Assembly (NCBI GenBank): GCA_017524545.1
Contig: JAFXVN010000081.1
Location: 27,355 to 91,354 of the forward strand
Direction: 5' to 3'
DNA: 64,000 bases
DNA from: Bacteroidaceae bacterium
GTDB lineage: Bacteria > Bacteroidota > Bacteroidia > Bacteroidales > Bacteroidaceae
In this document: in pieces, positions 16,766-24,410 of the stretch
How positions within the stretch are numbered: the first letter of the stretch is position 1
How the letters are laid out: each line of letters starts with the position of its first letter
The notes under the pieces: generated by a model
What the model was told of the DNA's origin: nothing
What the model saw: the letters and a program-made list of their open reading frames with translations, nothing else
Database searches by the model: none
Made by a program: the position numbers and the translations under genes

Positions 16766-16936
16766 CACGAAGCGTGGTACTGATATACCACAATCTTCAA
16801 CTGGAGGTCGTGAGAATTACCCTGATATGCAGATATAGTAACCAGTCCACGCTAAACGCGCGAACCATTACACAAGCCTTGCATATCATAGAAATTTCTC
16901 ACGTTTCCAGTTGCAAGAACGAGCATAACGCTTCGT
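16766..16936 (-). ncRNA. large structured RNA in the leader of the FISUMP gene
   Basis: Nested helices, all visible by eye: P1 ACGAAGCGT (16767-16775) with ACGCTTCGT (16928-16936); P2 GGTA/TACC (16776-16789); P3 CAACTGGA (16798-16805) with TCCAGTTG (16906-16913), and CGTGAGA (16809-16815) with TCTCACG (16897-16903); P4 GATATGCA (16824-16831) with TGCATATC (16880-16887); P5 GTAA/TTAC and GTTCGCGC/GCGTGGAC around 16838-16871. The last helix needs two G-U pairs that exist only in the reverse-strand RNA, so that strand is the likely transcript. A 12-codon frame starting MQSERKARL precedes it. Riboswitch, attenuator or separate RNA; class unknown. Confidence 0.6.
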
Positions 16937-16978
16937 TTATTTTCCGATAAGTCTTGCTTTCCTTTCGGATTGCATGTG

Positions 16979-16986
16979 CAAAGGTA
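16979..16986 (-). promoter_or_regulatory. -7 box driving the structured leader and FISUMP gene
   Basis: TACCTTTG on the reverse strand. Transcription would start near 16972, giving a leader of about 250 bases before the ATG at 16723. Confidence 0.65.
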
Positions 16987-17046
16987 AGGCTTTTTCTTTT
17001 AACAAGCAAAGGTCGTGCTGAATTTATGTAAGTTTCCGCAAGAAAG

Positions 17047-17078
17047 TTTGGCAGGAAACGATAAATATCGTACCTTTG
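17047..17078 (+). promoter_or_regulatory. promoter of the second MNT gene
   Basis: TTTG at 17047-17050, 20 bases, TACCTTTG at 17071-17078, then the ATG at 17122. Confidence 0.75.
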
Positions 17079-17121
17079 CAAAGGACAAACACTAATTGTA
17101 TATTAGTCAAGGCAAAAGAAC

Positions 17122-17442
17122 ATGTCAAAAAGCGACCACACACTTGAACGTCTCAGGGAGCTGGCTCATGCGGTTATACCAGCAGGCGGAAACGCATGGC
17201 TTTATGGTTCCCGTGCCAGAGGCGATGCGAAAGCTGACTCCGATTGGGACATACTTATCCTCCTCAACAAGAACAGGATAGAGAAGGATGATTATGATAA
17301 TGTGGGTTATCCATTCACGGAACTCGGGTGGACGACAGGTGAAATGATTATCCCTGTGCTTTATACCGTTAAAGAATGGGAAGACAACTCATTCACTCCT
17401 TTTTACAAGAATGTGGAACACGACAAAATCACGATAGCATGA
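17122..17442 (+). CDS. minimal nucleotidyltransferase (MNT), second copy
   Basis: A 106-residue polymerase-beta-type transferase with an intact-looking site: Gly29-Ser30 in YGSRARGDAKADSDWD, Asp41 and Asp43. It shares layout with the MNT at 10679 (GYPFTELGWTTGE compares with YPLRELGWDFGE), so the two are diverged paralogues. Its stop overlaps the start of a HEPN gene that is now only 27 codons long, so this antitoxin-like protein may be an orphan, or may act on the other HEPN protein. Confidence 0.87.
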   Translation: MSKSDHTLERLRELAHAVIPAGGNAWLYGSRARGDAKADSDWDILILLNKNRIEKDDYDNVGYPFTELGWTTGEMIIPVLYTVKEWEDNSFTPFYKNVEHDKITIA

Positions 17443-17522
17443 GCTTAAACGACGAAGAAAGAGCCATCCAAGTTGTTTCACTTTATCGTACAGGCACACA
17501 TTCCGATTTGTTCAAGAAATAG
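17439..17522 (+). pseudogene. remnant of the HEPN partner gene
   Basis: Starts with the same four-base ATGA overlap as the intact pair at 10.7 kb and begins MSLNDEERAIQVVSLYR, close to MSLVEDNRKDIVAYRIER of the intact protein. It then jumps to TGTHSDLFKK and a stop after 27 residues. The core HEPN helix is missing, so an internal deletion is likely. The small peptide is not expected to work. Confidence 0.7.
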
Positions 17523-17538
17523 ATTCCACAGAAGTAGT

Positions 17539-17580
17539 AATTGCGGCTGGGGTGCCTGTGTAGGCACTTCAGCCGCAATT
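17539..17580. repeat. TTGCGGCTG palindrome, copy 2 (likely terminator)
   Basis: An 18-pair stem with two G-U pairs: AATTGCGGCTGGGGTGCC and GGCACTTCAGCCGCAATT around a 6-base loop. The outer half equals the copy at 15827; the inner half has changed on both sides so that pairing is kept. That suggests the fold is selected, or that copies are made from folded DNA. Confidence 0.75.
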
Positions 17581-17619
17581 GGGTTTATCGACAAGATAGG
17601 AAAGACGATATAACAAAGT

Positions 17620-17757
17620 GCAAAAGTCTGAAGAGCTGGATGCAAAAGCCTGAAGAACGAGCTACATAACTTTTTTCAAGGCTTGGAAATATATTTTCAA
17701 GGCGTGAAAATATATTTCCAAAGTTTGATAATATATTTTCAAAGCTTGAAAATAATT
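17620..17757. repeat. 21-22-base tandem repeats
   Basis: Two units TGCAAAAGyCTGAAGArC are followed by four units of TTTTCAArGCkTGrAAATAT type with a period of 21-22 bases. They lie in a 423-base stretch (17523-17945) with no gene. Both strands stay open here only because the period is a multiple of three, so the frames across it are probably not genes. The rest of that stretch shows nothing recognisable except TACCTTTA at 17930, a possible weak -7 box for the next gene. Confidence 0.65.
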
Positions 17758-17945
17758 ATGTAACAGGGATAGATGGGTTTTGTGGCTGGTGGTGTTGGGT
17801 TTTGTAACTGGTGCTTGTTTGGTTCTTGGGCTTGGGTGGTTCGTGTGTATCTGCGTGGTATTTGGTACATAAGAAGGTACTTTCGGACGAAAAAGGCTGA
17901 ATATATTTGGCTTTTTTCGCACTTATTCGTACCTTTACAGCCGAA

Positions 17946-18566
17946 ATGAAGATATTTGGTATAGGAATGAACTATGCGGCACACAATAAAGAGCTGCATA
18001 ATTCGTTATTATATATAGAGGAGCCTGTGGTGTTCACGAAGGCGGACTCTGCTCTGCTGACGGGCGGGAAACCGTTCTTCATCCCGGGCTACACGGAGCG
18101 GTGCGACTACGAGACGGAACTCTGCGTGCGCATCAACCACCTGGGGCGCAGCATTCCCGAGCGCTTTGCGCACCGCTACTACGACGAGGTGACGGTGGGC
18201 ATCGACTTCACGGCTCGCGACCTTCAGGAGAGGCTGCGGCAGAAGGGGCTGCCCTGGGACCTGTGCAAGGGCTTCGACGGCAGCGCGGCCATCGGCAAGT
18301 GGATGCCGCTCGCACGCTACGGCAAGGGCATCCAGGAGCTGGAGTTCCACCTGCTTCGCAACGGCGAACAGGTGCAGACGGGCCGGACGGCGGACATGCT
18401 GTTCGGGGTTGACAAGCTGGTAAGCTTCATCAGCCAGTTCTTCACGCTCAAGACGGGCGACATCATCTTCACCGGCACACCGGCAGGCGTGGGTCCCGTC
18501 AGCATCGACGACCATTTGGAGGGCTACCTCGAAGGAGAGAAGGTGCTGGAGTTCAATGTAAAGTAA
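17946..18566 (+). CDS. fumarylacetoacetate hydrolase family protein (acylpyruvase-like)
   Basis: A 206-residue cytoplasmic FAH-fold enzyme of the short FAHD1-like group, which hydrolyses acylpyruvates or decarboxylates oxaloacetate. KIFGIGMNYAAHNKE opens the domain. Metal ligands fit the E-x-E of DYETELCVRI (about 57-66) and the Asp of VGIDFTARD (about 93-101). The closing FTGTPAGVGPV segment is a family hallmark. I start at the ATG at 17946; an upstream start would add 13 residues of no family sequence. A GC palindrome plus TTTAC-word repeat follows directly after the stop. Confidence 0.9.
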   Translation: MKIFGIGMNYAAHNKELHNSLLYIEEPVVFTKADSALLTGGKPFFIPGYTERCDYETELCVRINHLGRSIPERFAHRYYDEVTVGIDFTARDLQERLRQKGLPWDLCKGFDGSAAIGKWMPLARYGKGIQELEFHLLRNGEQVQTGRTADMLFGVDKLVSFISQFFTLKTGDIIFTGTPAGVGPVSIDDHLEGYLEGEKVLEFNVK

Positions 18567-18636
18567 AAGCCCCCTCCCCAACCCTCCCCCAAGGAGGAGG
18601 GAGATAAATAGTAAAATGGTAAATGGTAAATAGTAA
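18567..18636. repeat. composite 3'-end element after the FAH gene
   Basis: Directly after the TAA: AAGCCCCCTCCCCAACC, the palindromic CCCTCCCCCAAGGAGGAGGG, then GATAAATAGT and tandem AAATGGT words up to the porU ATG. Two more copies with this order lie at the ends of the S9 peptidase and pgk genes, in the same orientation relative to the gene. It may act as terminator or mRNA end. Confidence 0.7.
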
Positions 18637-21600
18637 ATGAATAGGTTTTTTACGATATTGATGCTTGCTGCGATAGTGCAGGCAGCCTCGGCGCAACAGG
18701 AACAGGAGCTGGCCTTCACCAGCTTGGACTGGGACGAGATGAAGATTGACTCCGTGCTGCCCGTCTATACCGAGGTTGTGCCATTGGAGACCGACTACAA
18801 GAGGCACACCTACACCGTCTCGCTTCTCTATCCCGAATACGCTCCCCTGAGCAGCAAGGAGGCGCAGGTGGCCGAGCGCTTCGACAGCCTCCTGAGCGAG
18901 ACCATCGAGGTGGAGACGTTCGTCGGTGTGGAGCGCGGCAACGGTATGCTCGACATCGCCTTCATCCCCATCCGCCGACAGGGAGCGAAGTACGAGAAGC
19001 TCATCAGCGCACAGATTGTCATCAACGCCCATCGGAGCGAAAGGCTCAACGCCCGCATGGAAGCGCCAGGCGGGAAGGCCGGACGCTACGCCGCCAGCTC
19101 CAGGATGGCCAGCGGCAAGTGGGTGAAGGTGAGCATCACGGCCGACGGCATGTACCAGTTCTCCCGCACCACGCTCAGGAATATGGGCTTCGGCAATCCA
19201 GACAACGTGCACCTGTACGGCTACGGCGGCCATCTGCTGCCGGAGCTTATCCGCGAGGGCACACACCACGACGACATGGTCGAGGTGCCCCTCTTCTACA
19301 ACAGCCAGACGGACAGCTGGCTCTTCTGGGGCAACGGACTGGTTCGCTGGGACGGCGACACACGCATCAGCAACACCTTCGCCCGCAAAGCCTGCTACTT
19401 CCTGACGGAGGAGGGCGCGCCCCCCACGATGGAGACGCTCAACGCCAACCCGAGCACGTCCATGTCCACACACACCACGGCAAGGGCGCACACCCTCTAC
19501 GAAAAGGACGAGTTTGCATGGCACACGGTAGGTCGGCATCTCTTCGACAATGAGAACTATGCCAACAACAACTCCCACAGCTATACCCTCTCTGCCATCG
19601 ACCCCGCAGGCAACGGAAAGCTGACGGTCGTCTTCACGGGGCAGGACAACTCCTCGAACACCGTCAATGTCTCTATCAACGGAAATGCGGCAGGCAACTT
19701 CTCCATACAGCCGCCCGGCGACTATGTCTATGCCACATCCACCACGCGCACCTTCGACGTGAGCGGCATGGGCACTCCCGCCAGCCTCAGCGTCACCCTC
19801 CGCTCCGACGCAGGCAAGAAGGCGCGCTTGGACTACCTCTCTTACAGCTATGACCGCTGGCTCAGCACCAATGCCACCGGCTTCGTTGACTTCTCCCTTC
19901 AGGGAGGAGGCCCCGCGCAGTTCAACATCACCGGCTCCAACGTGCGGGTCATCCGCACCGGCAGGGTAGGGGCGAAGGATGCGCTCGTGGCCGGCACGCA
20001 AAACGGCGGCACCTACACCGTCCGCGTTGACGATGCCTCGCAGCACTTCGTGGCATTCTCCACAGGAGCCTCTTTCCCGGAACCCACGGTCGAAGGCGAG
20101 GTCGCCAACCAGAACCTCCACAGCCTCGCCAGCCTCGACATGGTCATCATCGTGCCGAGCAGCGGCAAACTGGCTGGCGAGGCACAGCGGCTGGCCAATG
20201 CGCACCAGCAGTACGACGGACTGCGCGTTGGCGTTGTCCGTGCCAACCAGATATACAACGAGTTCTCCAGCGGCACGCCAGACCCCACCGCCTACCGCCT
20301 CTTCATGAAGATGCTCTACGACAAGGCCGCCACCGACAATGATGCCCCGCGCTACCTCCTGCTCTTCGGCGACTGTGCGTGGGACAACCGCATGGTTTCC
20401 AGCGCCTGGAGCAAAAGCAACCCCGACGACTATCTGCTCTGCTACGAGAGCGAGAACAGCTTCAGCGACACCAAAAGCTACGTCATGGAAGACTACTTCG
20501 GTCTGCTCGACGACGGCGAGGGCAGCAACCCCCTCCGCGAGAAGAGCGACATCGGAGTCGGACGTTTCCCCGTCGTGCAGGTTGCTGCGGCCAAGGTCAT
20601 GGTGAACAAATGCCTCGCATACATGAACAAGGAGAACGCCGGCCCGTGGAAGAACCTTGTCTATATCCTGGGCGACGACGGCGACGAGAACGAGCACATG
20701 AGGTATGCCAACAACGTGGCAGAGAACATCATCTCCAGGTATCCGGGCATCGAGGTGCACAAGGTCATGTGGGATGCCTACACCCGTGTCAGCTCAACGA
20801 ACAGCAACACCTATCCGGAGGTCGAAAAGCTCATCAAGAAACAGATGCGCGACGGTGCACTTATGATGAACTACACAGGCCATGCCGGTCCACATGCTTT
20901 CAGCCACGAGTATGTGCTGCGGCTCGAGGACTTCCAGACAAACAAAGCCACGAAGCTGCCGCTCTGGGTCACATGCGCCTGCGACGTCATGCCATTCGAC
21001 TCGTATAGCAGCAACATCGGCGAGGCTGCCGTGCTCAACGCGAACGGCGGCGCTCTGGCTTTCTATGGTACCGCACGCACCGTGTTCGCCAACCAGAACT
21101 ACAGCATGAACCGCTACTTCACGCAGTACCTCTTTGCCACCGACGCCAACTATCGCCGCAACCGCATCGGCGATGCCATCCGCCTTGCCAAGAACAACAT
21201 CATCAGCGATGGGCGCGAGGCTGGCTATTTAGAGAACAAGCTGCAGTATGCCCTGCTCGGCGACCCGGCCCTCACCATGGGCAACCCACCGCAGAATGTC
21301 GTGCTGGACAAGATAAACGAGACGGCCGTCGATGGCACCCCCATTCCCCTGAAGGCAGGCCAGCGCGTCAAGCTCTACGGGCATGTGGAGCAGGCGGACG
21401 GCTCCGTTATGACGGGCTTCAACGGTGTCGTGCACACCCGCCTCTTCGACAACGCGGAAACCATCACCTGCCTCAACAACGCGGGAGCCACCACATCCTT
21501 CACCTACACCGACCGCACGGCCATGCTCTTTGACTCACAGGACAGCGTGCGTGCCGGCTACTTCAGCGAGGAGTTCGTTGTCCCCATCGACATCAATTTC

Positions 21601-22380
21601 TCGAACGAGGACGGCCTCTTCGTCTTCTATGCGATAGACGGCACCACCGGCATCGAGGCCAACGGCTACAACCGCGACATTCCCATTGGCGGCATGGTGG
21701 ATAACACCGACTTCGACCCCGAAGGCCCGATTATCTTCGCCTACCTCCACGACGAGAGCTTCCAGAACGGCGACCGCGTCAACGCCACGCCGCTCTTCGT
21801 GGCGAAGCTCACCGACGACAGCGGCATCAGTTCCAGCGGCAACGGCATCGGCCACGACCTCTCTATCTGTGTGGACGGGAGGAGCGACCTCACATACAAC
21901 ATCAACGACTACTATGTGCACGAGTTCGGCGACTTCACCCGAGGCACCGTTGCCTACAACATCCCGATGCTGGAGAACGGCCCGCACAGCCTCACGTTCC
22001 GCGCCTGGGACGTGCTGAACAACACCAACCAAATCAGCCTCGACTTCGTGGTCGATAACGAAGTGGCAACCAACATCCTGCGCCTCATCGCAAGCGAGAA
22101 CCCAGCCACCACCAGCACCAACTTCATCGTCAGCTACGACCTGCCGGGCAGCGAGTGCGACTTCATCATCGAGGTCTTCGACTTCTCTGGCCGCCGCATC
22201 TGGATGCACGAGGAGACCAGCAGCGACGAGAACGGCATCTTCACCGTCACCTGGGATCTCAACAGCGGCGGAGGCGCAAAAGTGGGCTCTGGCATCTACC
22301 TCTATCGCTGCCAAGCACGTTGCGGAGAGAGCAAATGGACATCAAAGACAGAAAAACTCATCGTGCGGAACAATAAATAA
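18637..22380 (+). CDS. porU: type IX secretion system sortase PorU
   Basis: A 1247-residue cell-surface cysteine peptidase. PorU removes the C-terminal signal of T9SS cargo and joins the protein to anionic LPS in the outer-membrane attachment complex. Residues 1-20 are a signal peptide (ASA-Q). A long N-terminal region precedes the gingipain-like C25 domain (about 490-900): His749 in NYTGHAG and Cys782 in WVTCACD are the expected catalytic pair. The C-terminal third (about 990-1247) has immunoglobulin-like strands and ends with VGSGIYLYRC and EKLIVRNNK, so PorU itself carries a CTD-like tail. porV follows 41 bases later. The length is in the family range. Confidence 0.95.
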   Translation: MNRFFTILMLAAIVQAASAQQEQELAFTSLDWDEMKIDSVLPVYTEVVPLETDYKRHTYTVSLLYPEYAPLSSKEAQVAERFDSLLSETIEVETFVGVERGNGMLDIAFIPIRRQGAKYEKLISAQIVINAHRSERLNARMEAPGGKAGRYAASSRMASGKWVKVSITADGMYQFSRTTLRNMGFGNPDNVHLYGYGGHLLPELIREGTHHDDMVEVPLFYNSQTDSWLFWGNGLVRWDGDTRISNTFARKACYFLTEEGAPPTMETLNANPSTSMSTHTTARAHTLYEKDEFAWHTVGRHLFDNENYANNNSHSYTLSAIDPAGNGKLTVVFTGQDNSSNTVNVSINGNAAGNFSIQPPGDYVYATSTTRTFDVSGMGTPASLSVTLRSDAGKKARLDYLSYSYDRWLSTNATGFVDFSLQGGGPAQFNITGSNVRVIRTGRVGAKDALVAGTQNGGTYTVRVDDASQHFVAFSTGASFPEPTVEGEVANQNLHSLASLDMVIIVPSSGKLAGEAQRLANAHQQYDGLRVGVVRANQIYNEFSSGTPDPTAYRLFMKMLYDKAATDNDAPRYLLLFGDCAWDNRMVSSAWSKSNPDDYLLCYESENSFSDTKSYVMEDYFGLLDDGEGSNPLREKSDIGVGRFPVVQVAAAKVMVNKCLAYMNKENAGPWKNLVYILGDDGDENEHMRYANNVAENIISRYPGIEVHKVMWDAYTRVSSTNSNTYPEVEKLIKKQMRDGALMMNYTGHAGPHAFSHEYVLRLEDFQTNKATKLPLWVTCACDVMPFDSYSSNIGEAAVLNANGGALAFYGTARTVFANQNYSMNRYFTQYLFATDANYRRNRIGDAIRLAKNNIISDGREAGYLENKLQYALLGDPALTMGNPPQNVVLDKINETAVDGTPIPLKAGQRVKLYGHVEQADGSVMTGFNGVVHTRLFDNAETITCLNNAGATTSFTYTDRTAMLFDSQDSVRAGYFSEEFVVPIDINFSNEDGLFVFYAIDGTTGIEANGYNRDIPIGGMVDNTDFDPEGPIIFAYLHDESFQNGDRVNATPLFVAKLTDDSGISSSGNGIGHDLSICVDGRSDLTYNINDYYVHEFGDFTRGTVAYNIPMLENGPHSLTFRAWDVLNNTNQISLDFVVDNEVATNILRLIASENPATTSTNFIVSYDLPGSECDFIIEVFDFSGRRIWMHEETSSDENGIFTVTWDLNSGGGAKVGSGIYLYRCQARCGESKWTSKTEKLIVRNNK

Positions 22381-22421
22381 GCCCCCTGCGCAGTTATTAT
22401 AGAGTGCAGACAGAAAAGAAA

Positions 22422-23645
22422 ATGAAAGCAAACCGTATTATCCGCATCCTGCTGCTCGTCGCTGCCGTATGCAGCGCAGAGGGTGTCCTGTCGCAGGACA
22501 AGCAGAACATGTTCAACCCTGTGAACACAGCCGCGACCTTTATGTCCATCGCTCCCGATGCCAGAGGCGGCGGTATGGGCGACATGGGTGTCGCCACCGA
22601 AGCAGACATCAATTCGCAGTACTGGAACCCCGCCAAGTACCCCTTCAATGTGGCCCGTGCTGGCGTCAGCATCAGCTACACGCCCTGGTTGCGCAAGCTG
22701 GTCAACGACATCAACCTTGCCAACCTGACCGGCTTCTACCGCATCGGCGACTACAGTGCCGTACATGCCTCCCTGCGCTACTTCAGCCTCGGCGAGGTGT
22801 TTATAGCAGACATGGAGGACATGACCATCAAGCCCTACGAGATGTCTATCGATGCAGGCTACAGCCGTATGCTCAGCCAGACACTCTCCATGGCTGTCAA
22901 CCTGCGCTTCATCCTTTCCGACATCAAGTATGACTACACGGCCGAGAGCAGTGCCGCCAAGGCATTCGCCGCCGACATCGCACTCTACCGCCTGGGCTAC
23001 TTCATGGCTGGCAACCGCGAGTGCAGCTTCGGCTGGGGTTTCAACATCAGCAACATTGGCTCGAAGCTCTCGTACGGTGGCAGCGACCAGTCCGAGTTCA
23101 TCCCGACGAACCTTCGTCTCGGCTTCAACCTGACCATCCCTTTCAACGAGTACAACAAGTTCAGCTTCGGTGTCGATTTGAACAAGCTGCTTGTGCCTAC
23201 GCCGCCAATGCGCAAATACGACCCGGACAATCCAGACTGGGCAAGCACGGACGGCCTGGAGCCGCTCGAGGACTTCGAGGCCCGCGTGAACGATGAGGGC
23301 TACTATGGCATTTCCTCCATTGCCGGCATCTTCAAGAGCTTTGGCGATGCCCCCGGCGGCTTCAAGGAGGAGCTGGAGGAGATTCAGTGGAGCATCGGTG
23401 CCGAATACACCTACAACGACCGCTTCATGCTCCGTGCCGGCTATCACCACGAGGCCGAGAACAAAGGTAATCGTAAGTATTTCACCGTGGGTGCAGGCTT
23501 CCACATGAGCGTCTTCACCGTCGATGCCTCGTACGTCTTCTCCACCGCACAGACCAACCCTCTGGACCAGACCATGCGCTTCTCGCTCGGTTTCGACCTG
23601 GACGGTATGCGCGACCTCTTCGGGAAGATGAGAAGAAGAAGATAA
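22422..23645 (+). CDS. porV: type IX secretion system outer-membrane protein PorV (LptO)
   Basis: A 407-residue beta-barrel shuttle protein that takes cargo from the SprA/Sov channel to PorU. It starts MKANRIIRILLLVAAV with a signal peptide; the GTG at 22404 is rejected as start. FMSIAPDARGGGMGDMGVAT (after about residue 40) is the FadL-like N-terminal plug typical of PorV, followed by alternating strands to the end (LGFDLDGMRD). Adjacent to porU, as in Porphyromonas gingivalis. Confidence 0.95.
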   Translation: MKANRIIRILLLVAAVCSAEGVLSQDKQNMFNPVNTAATFMSIAPDARGGGMGDMGVATEADINSQYWNPAKYPFNVARAGVSISYTPWLRKLVNDINLANLTGFYRIGDYSAVHASLRYFSLGEVFIADMEDMTIKPYEMSIDAGYSRMLSQTLSMAVNLRFILSDIKYDYTAESSAAKAFAADIALYRLGYFMAGNRECSFGWGFNISNIGSKLSYGGSDQSEFIPTNLRLGFNLTIPFNEYNKFSFGVDLNKLLVPTPPMRKYDPDNPDWASTDGLEPLEDFEARVNDEGYYGISSIAGIFKSFGDAPGGFKEELEEIQWSIGAEYTYNDRFMLRAGYHHEAENKGNRKYFTVGAGFHMSVFTVDASYVFSTAQTNPLDQTMRFSLGFDLDGMRDLFGKMRRRR

Positions 23646-23655
23646 TCGTTTAGAA

Positions 23656-23828
23656 GTTAAGAATTAAGAGTTAAGAGTTAAGAAAAATACCACATGCCAT
23701 CAAACACAACGGCATCCAAAACTATCTTTCTTAACTCTTAATTCTTAATTCTTAACTCTTAACTCTTAATTCTTAACTCTTAACTCTTAATTCTTAACTC
23801 TTAACTCTTAATTCTTAACTCTTAACTA
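23656..23828. repeat. inverted-repeat element with expanded right arm
   Basis: Left arm 23656-23685 is a perfect 30-base match to the reverse complement of the right arm of the four-helix-bundle cassette (4911-4940). After a spacer of about 40 bases the right arm starts TTTCTTAACTCTTAA and repeats CTTAACT/CTTAATT words for about 100 bases up to ispF. The 200-base gap between porV and ispF holds nothing else. Confidence 0.85.
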
Positions 23829-23845
23829 AAAGAAATAACTATCCA

Positions 23846-24328
23846 ATGAATAAGATTCGGGTTGGTTTTGGCTACGACGTCCACCAGCTTGTCGAAGGAC
23901 GCGAACTGTGGTTGGGTGGCATACGCTTCGAGCACCCGCTTGGGCTGCTGGGACACAGCGATGCCGACGTGCTCATTCATGCCATCTGCGACGCCCTGTT
24001 GGGCGCTGCCAACATGCGCGACATCGGGTATCACTTCCCGGACAACAGCGAGGCATTCCGAGGCATCGACAGCAAAATCCTGCTGCGCAAGACCGTGGAA
24101 CTCATTGCCACCAAGGGGTACAAGGTGGGCAACATCGATGCCACCGTTTGTGCAGAGCGTCCCAAGATGAAGGCACGCATCCCCGAAATGCAGCAATGCC
24201 TGGCAGAGGTGATGGGCATCGACATTGACGACGTTTCCATCAAAGCCACCACGACCGAAAAGCTCGGCTTCACAGGCCGCGAGGAAGGCATCTCCGCCTA
24301 CGCCACCGTGTTAATTCATAATTCATAA
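23846..24328 (+). CDS. ispF: 2-C-methyl-D-erythritol 2,4-cyclodiphosphate synthase
   Basis: A 160-residue enzyme of the non-mevalonate isoprenoid pathway, a cytoplasmic trimer that cyclises CDP-methylerythritol phosphate. Zinc ligands fit Asp11 and His13 (GYDVH) and His45 (SDADVLIHAICDALLGA). The KATTTEKLGFTGREEGI segment near the end binds the CDP part. The last residues (LIHNS) and the stop codon are encoded by the left arm of a repeat element, so the native C-terminus has been replaced. The porU-porV-ispF order is also found in Porphyromonas, to my knowledge. Confidence 0.95.
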   Translation: MNKIRVGFGYDVHQLVEGRELWLGGIRFEHPLGLLGHSDADVLIHAICDALLGAANMRDIGYHFPDNSEAFRGIDSKILLRKTVELIATKGYKVGNIDATVCAERPKMKARIPEMQQCLAEVMGIDIDDVSIKATTTEKLGFTGREEGISAYATVLIHNS

Positions 24329-24410
24329 TTATCAATTCATAAATTATTCTCTTGCACAGTTATGGATGGCGAGCCCTTATTATGAATTATGAATTAAGAA
24401 TTATGAATTC
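24311..24410. repeat. inverted-repeat element joining ispF and the acyltransferase
   Basis: Left arm 24311-24348 (TTCATAATTCATAATT words) and right arm 24377-24410 (TTATGAATTATGAATTAAG) face each other across a 28-base spacer. The left arm supplies the end of ispF, the right arm supplies the first codons of the acyltransferase. Confidence 0.8.

Noticed and set aside
17620-17757. Possible CRISPR array
   Set aside because: The units are contiguous, with no spacers, and no cas gene is in the window.
17662-17999. Reverse-strand frames of 86 codons over the tandem repeats
   Set aside because: Kept open only by a repeat period of 21 bases; low complexity and no family.
18553-20760. 735-codon open frame on the reverse strand across porU
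   Set aside because: Antisense shadow of a GC-rich gene; porU has catalytic motifs, a signal peptide and synteny.
24352-24402. TTG start giving 17 more residues on the acyltransferase
   Set aside because: The extra residues are translation of the spacer and repeat arm.
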